Shown here: in pieces, positions 33,988 through 36,953 of the stretch | How the letters are laid out: the number at the start of each line of letters is the position of its first letter | Position numbering within the stretch: the first letter of the stretch is position 1 | The notes under the pieces: generated by a model | What the model was told of the DNA's origin: nothing | Database searches by the model: none | Seen by the model: the letters and a program-made list of their open reading frames with translations, nothing else | DNA from: Clostridium arbusti SL206 | GTDB taxonomy: Bacteria > Bacillota > Clostridia > Clostridiales > Clostridiaceae | Length of the DNA stretch: 36,953 bases | Assembly: GCF_000246895.1 (NCBI RefSeq) | Contig: NZ_BAEV01000032.1 | Coordinates: 1-36,953 of the forward strand | Direction of reading: 5' to 3' | Program-made: the position numbers and the translations under genes

Positions 33988-34092
33988 GTTTAAAAAATAA
34001 TATGTGATAAACTGTGGCACTTTTACGTTTCATGAAGTAAAATTATTGTAATATAAACTTAAGAATTGTGATTAGCAGGGGAGGAATTTCAA

Positions 34093-35604
34093 TTGATTTC
34101 AGTTAATATTGATAAATGTAAAGTTTGTAGAATTTGTGAGAATAACTGTCCTCTCGGGGCAATAAATGTTATAGATAAAAGGGCAAAATTAAATGACAAC
34201 TGTGTATCTTGTGGCATATGTTTTAAGGTTTGTCCTTTTGAAGCCATTAAAAGGACAGAAGAAAAGAAGGCTGAAAGTTCTACCTGTACACATTGTCCTG
34301 TTAATTGTTCTGTACCATTAGATAAAACAGGAGCCTGTAAGAGATATACCAATGTAAATGGAGAGTTAGTTAGAAATAGAAAACTTGTGGTAGAGTCAGT
34401 TGCAAAGGATTCAGAATGGAAGAGGACCTATAAGCCACTTATTACAGCGGTTGGCAGTGGAACAAATTATCCATGTTTGCGTCCTGCTTCCAAAATAGTA
34501 CAGGATACAGTAAATGGAGTAGATGTTGTAACTGTAGTCACTGAGGCACCTCTTAGCTATAGTGGAGTAAAGGTTAAAATTGATACAAATATGGATATAG
34601 GTGAAGAAGGTGCGAAGGTAAAAAGAAATGGTAAGTGTGTAGGAAGAGTAACTACTGAAGAATATGGATCAAAAATGCTTACTATAGGTGGAGCTAATCT
34701 TTTAAGTGGAAGTAATGATGGCTTCATAGTAGCAAAGACAATTGTAGATTTGGCTAATGGAAGAAGAGTTACATTGAAAATAGATAATGGAAGCACTATA
34801 GAAGTTCAGCAGGATCACCCACCTATTATAGATGGCATGGAAGAAACTTATATGAGAGTTGGCTGTGGTAGTGCAACTATAGGTATGTTTGCAAGAAGTC
34901 TATGTAAGGCGGTGGATGAGGCAATTATACTGGATTTCCATGTAGTTGGTTTACTTTCTGAACATGCAGCAGGAAAAGAAGTAGGTATGAAATATAGTGG
35001 AGTAGTACCCTATGGAAGAAAGAGCACTATGGGTAGGTATTTTGGAGGACATGGACATGGTTGGGGCGGCACAGAAATAATGAGTCCTCTTGAAGCTATA
35101 AAATCTGTAGATATGGCCATAGCAAAACCAGGATACAAGATATTGGTGACAGAAACTACAGCACAAAAGGCTGCTTTATTAGAAGTAAAAGAAGATGGAT
35201 CTGTAAAGGAAATTGAAATGACTGAGAAAGTACTAGAATGTGTTAAATTGATTTCTGACAACTGTGAGAAATCAAAGGTTTCAATTATATATACTGGTGG
35301 TACAGGTGGAAGTGCTAGAGCAGGAGTTACAACTTTTCCAAAGAAGCTTACTAATGCAATTCATAATAATGAGGTTACAATGACTATAGCAGGAGCACCT
35401 ACCTTTGTTCTTCCTGGTGGAGGAATAAACTTTATGGTGGATGTTTCAAAAATGGTGCCAGAAGCTACAACTTGGGTTCCAACACCAGCTACGGTAGCAC
35501 CTGTAGAATACACTATGACTAGAGAGAAATACGAAGAAATTGGCGGACATGTAAACAGTATAATAACTAAGGAACAATTGCTGAAAAAACTTAGTGAGGA
35601 ATAG
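34093..35604 (+). CDS. Iron-sulfur protein resembling 6-hydroxynicotinate reductase
   Basis: A 503-residue protein with two N-terminal [4Fe-4S] motifs (Cys 9, 12, 15, 19 and 37, 40, 43, 47), a third Cys cluster (65, 68, 72, 82; CTHCPVNC), and a large C-terminal domain of about 400 residues rich in Gly (VGCGSATIGMFARS, YFGGHGHGWGGTEIMSP, IYTGGTGGSARAGVT, FVLPGGGINFMVDV). This layout recalls the ferredoxin-dependent 6-hydroxynicotinate reductase of Eubacterium barkeri; I recall that as the usual annotation but cannot verify it here. The start is TTG after GGGGAGGA. The UPF0280 gene begins two bases after its stop. The substrate is inferred. Confidence 0.65.
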   Translation: MISVNIDKCKVCRICENNCPLGAINVIDKRAKLNDNCVSCGICFKVCPFEAIKRTEEKKAESSTCTHCPVNCSVPLDKTGACKRYTNVNGELVRNRKLVVESVAKDSEWKRTYKPLITAVGSGTNYPCLRPASKIVQDTVNGVDVVTVVTEAPLSYSGVKVKIDTNMDIGEEGAKVKRNGKCVGRVTTEEYGSKMLTIGGANLLSGSNDGFIVAKTIVDLANGRRVTLKIDNGSTIEVQQDHPPIIDGMEETYMRVGCGSATIGMFARSLCKAVDEAIILDFHVVGLLSEHAAGKEVGMKYSGVVPYGRKSTMGRYFGGHGHGWGGTEIMSPLEAIKSVDMAIAKPGYKILVTETTAQKAALLEVKEDGSVKEIEMTEKVLECVKLISDNCEKSKVSIIYTGGTGGSARAGVTTFPKKLTNAIHNNEVTMTIAGAPTFVLPGGGINFMVDVSKMVPEATTWVPTPATVAPVEYTMTREKYEEIGGHVNSIITKEQLLKKLSEE

Positions 35605-35606
35605 TT

Positions 35607-36431
35607 ATGGTTGAAATACTGGATAATCAAAAAGTATTTATTAATAATGGACCTATTCAGATGGTACTTGATATATCTATAGGATATGAAAAAACTCCTG
35701 AATTAGGCCTTGAAGTATCAAAATATATAATTTCTGAGTTTGATAGGCTAGCAGAGTATATTCCATATATAAAGTTCAATAAAGCTTTAAAAATTAAAGT
35801 TAATAAGCCTAGTATTGTTCTTGAAAAAATGATGAATGCTGTTGAAAGATCAGGTGATAAAAGTCTAACACCTCTTGCCGCTGTGGCTGGTTCTTTCTCA
35901 GACTTTGCACTGGAAAAAGCTTTAGAACTAGGTGGAACTAGGGTTATTGTAAACAATGGTGGAGACATAGCGATAAAGGATATAACTGGTGAGCCTATAA
36001 AAGTGGGAATACCTTTAAATGATACCGAATTAGTACTTACTATTAATGCTGAAAGTAATATTAATGGTATTTGTACTAGTGGCCTTGGAGGAAGAAGTTT
36101 TACAAAAGGAATTGCTACAGCAGCTGTATCTTTAGGAGAAACTGCGGCTATAGCAGATGCTTGCGCCAGCTATTTAGGCAATGAAACTAATGTAGAAGCT
36201 GAGAATATAGTACGTTGTTATGCAGAGGAAATAGATTCTGAAACTGATATACCAGGACATTTAGTAACTCTAAAAGTAGGAGATATTGGTGAAAAAAATG
36301 TATATAAAGCTCTACTGAATGGCCTTAAAAAGGCAGAGGAATTATATGACAATCATATAATTAGGGGTGCAGTACTATGCGTAAAGGATAAGATTGTAAT
36401 GGTACCAGAGAATGTTGCTGTGTTAAAGTAA
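35607..36431 (+). CDS. UPF0280 (ApbE-like) family protein
   Basis: A 274-residue protein of the UPF0280 family, related in fold to the ApbE flavin transferases. It has TPLAAVAGSFSDFALEKAL, VNNGGDIAIK and GICTSGLGGRSFTKGIATAAVSLGETAAIADACASYLGN, the conserved glycine/aspartate blocks. In methanogens a relative is linked to homocysteine synthesis together with a ferredoxin protein; here it is paired, two bases apart, with an iron-sulfur protein, so it may assemble or modify that partner, for example by flavinylation. That role is inference. GAGGAA lies in the end of the previous gene. Confidence 0.85.
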   Translation: MVEILDNQKVFINNGPIQMVLDISIGYEKTPELGLEVSKYIISEFDRLAEYIPYIKFNKALKIKVNKPSIVLEKMMNAVERSGDKSLTPLAAVAGSFSDFALEKALELGGTRVIVNNGGDIAIKDITGEPIKVGIPLNDTELVLTINAESNINGICTSGLGGRSFTKGIATAAVSLGETAAIADACASYLGNETNVEAENIVRCYAEEIDSETDIPGHLVTLKVGDIGEKNVYKALLNGLKKAEELYDNHIIRGAVLCVKDKIVMVPENVAVLK

Positions 36432-36443
36432 TGATATTACTTT

Positions 36444-36604
36444 AGGCACATTCAAATAAATAACTAGTCAGTATGCTAGTCTATTTTGGATCCCACCACG
36501 TCAACAGAACCCTCAGATAGCCCACTATCTGAAGAACCTATTTCCTTGTAGGCGCTTCAAAATATACGTCGCATCTTTGACTTACTATTTATTTTCATAT
36601 GCCT
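36444..36604 (-). repeat. Family 1 palindromic element, copy H (reverse)
   Basis: A 161-bp copy in reverse orientation, 12 bases after the UPF0280 stop. On the minus strand the tip is CAGATAG-TGGG-CTATCTG, again a paired variant. Like copy F, also reversed, it is followed closely by a separate hairpin. Confidence 0.9.
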
Positions 36605-36616
36605 TATCAATAAATT

Positions 36617-36676
36617 AAGAGTATCTTTAAAAAAATTTTAATTATTTAATTATTTTTTTTTCAAAGATACTCTTTT
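36617..36676 (+). terminator. Terminator-like hairpin after copy H
   Basis: AAGAGTATCTTT (36617-36628) pairs with AAAGATACTCTT (36663-36674) across a 34-base AT loop, followed by TTGTG. The T-run is short. Confidence 0.5.
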
Positions 36677-36953
36677 GTGTATGCGAAAAATTAATCAAAT
36701 AATAATTAAATGCTGAAAAAATATATAATTATGCATGTTTTACAATAATTATATTTGAATTTTTCAAAAAAACAGTTAAAATATTAATATAGTGATAAAG
36801 TGTTTAGTTATATATTAAAATGTTAGTTATTAAGCAGTAGAGATAAGACTAATATTGAGTTATATTATTTTTTATAATAAAAGCAATATAAATATTACAA
36901 AAATAAATAAATATATATAGGTTTTTAAGCTGGTTTTATTTTTAAAGATTATA
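36677..36953. other. Gene-free AT-rich end of window
   Basis: No ORF with a ribosome site, no RNA gene and no convincing promoter is seen in these 277 very AT-rich bases. Confidence 0.5.

Noticed and set aside
34014-34031. Possible sigma-54 promoter before the iron-sulfur protein gene
   Set aside because: TGGCAC matches the -24 box well, but 12 bases on there is TT instead of the required GC, so the -12 element is absent.

Overview
The window is AT-rich, dense in genes on both strands, and reads as a chromosomal segment of a spore-forming Clostridium (sensu stricto). The evidence is the germination protein YpeB, a Rho with a long Asn-rich insertion, TTG/GTG starts behind strong GGAGG-type ribosome sites, and the gene order pyrG - rho - rpmE - tdk - DUF1385 - prmC - prfA - sua5 - ywlE - rpiB - upp, which from memory is a conserved clostridial neighbourhood. 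I cannot name the species. No rRNA, tRNA, CRISPR array, transposase gene or phage gene was seen, and no gene looks frameshifted.

Layout. 1-8.5 kb: a UgtP-like glycosyltransferase (-), ypeB, ddl, DUF1934, pyrG (-), and small unknown genes, two of them short. 8.9-19.7 kb: a housekeeping run for transcription termination (Rho), ribosome and translation release (L31, PrmC, RF1), tRNA modification (TsaC/Sua5), nucleotide salvage (Tdk, Upp), sugar phosphate isomerisation (RpiB), protein arginine dephosphorylation (YwlE) and a ZIP metal transporter behind a DtxR-type box. 19.9-36.4 kb: an accessory region. It holds an Nramp Mn/Fe transporter; a sigma-54 activator facing a six-gene operon (BMP lipoprotein, ABC ATPase, two permeases, XdhC, MoeA-like protein) with a clear -24/-12 promoter; a divergent LysR/MFS pair; and a beta-hydroxyacid dehydrogenase, an iron-sulfur protein resembling 6-hydroxynicotinate reductase, and a UPF0280 protein. 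Together these suggest uptake and molybdenum-hydroxylase-dependent use of an N-heterocycle (purine- or nicotinate-like). The hydroxylase itself is not in the window.

The most striking structure is non-coding. Family 1 is a roughly 160-bp, almost wholly palindromic intergenic element with eight full copies plus two fragments. Its tip hairpin keeps pairing while changing sequence. Family 2 is a second structured repeat with four copies, one nested inside a family 1 copy and one ending on the stop codon of the sigma-54 activator. Its stems differ completely in sequence between copies yet stay complementary. Family 1 supplies the last codons and stop of the MFS gene. Other regulatory signals are a perfect consensus promoter pointing into the pyrG upstream region with no gene behind it, a shared TTATCA-N3-TGAT(A/T)A operator before the sigma-54 activator and its target operon, and a 14-bp hairpin that covers the ribosome site of the ZIP gene.
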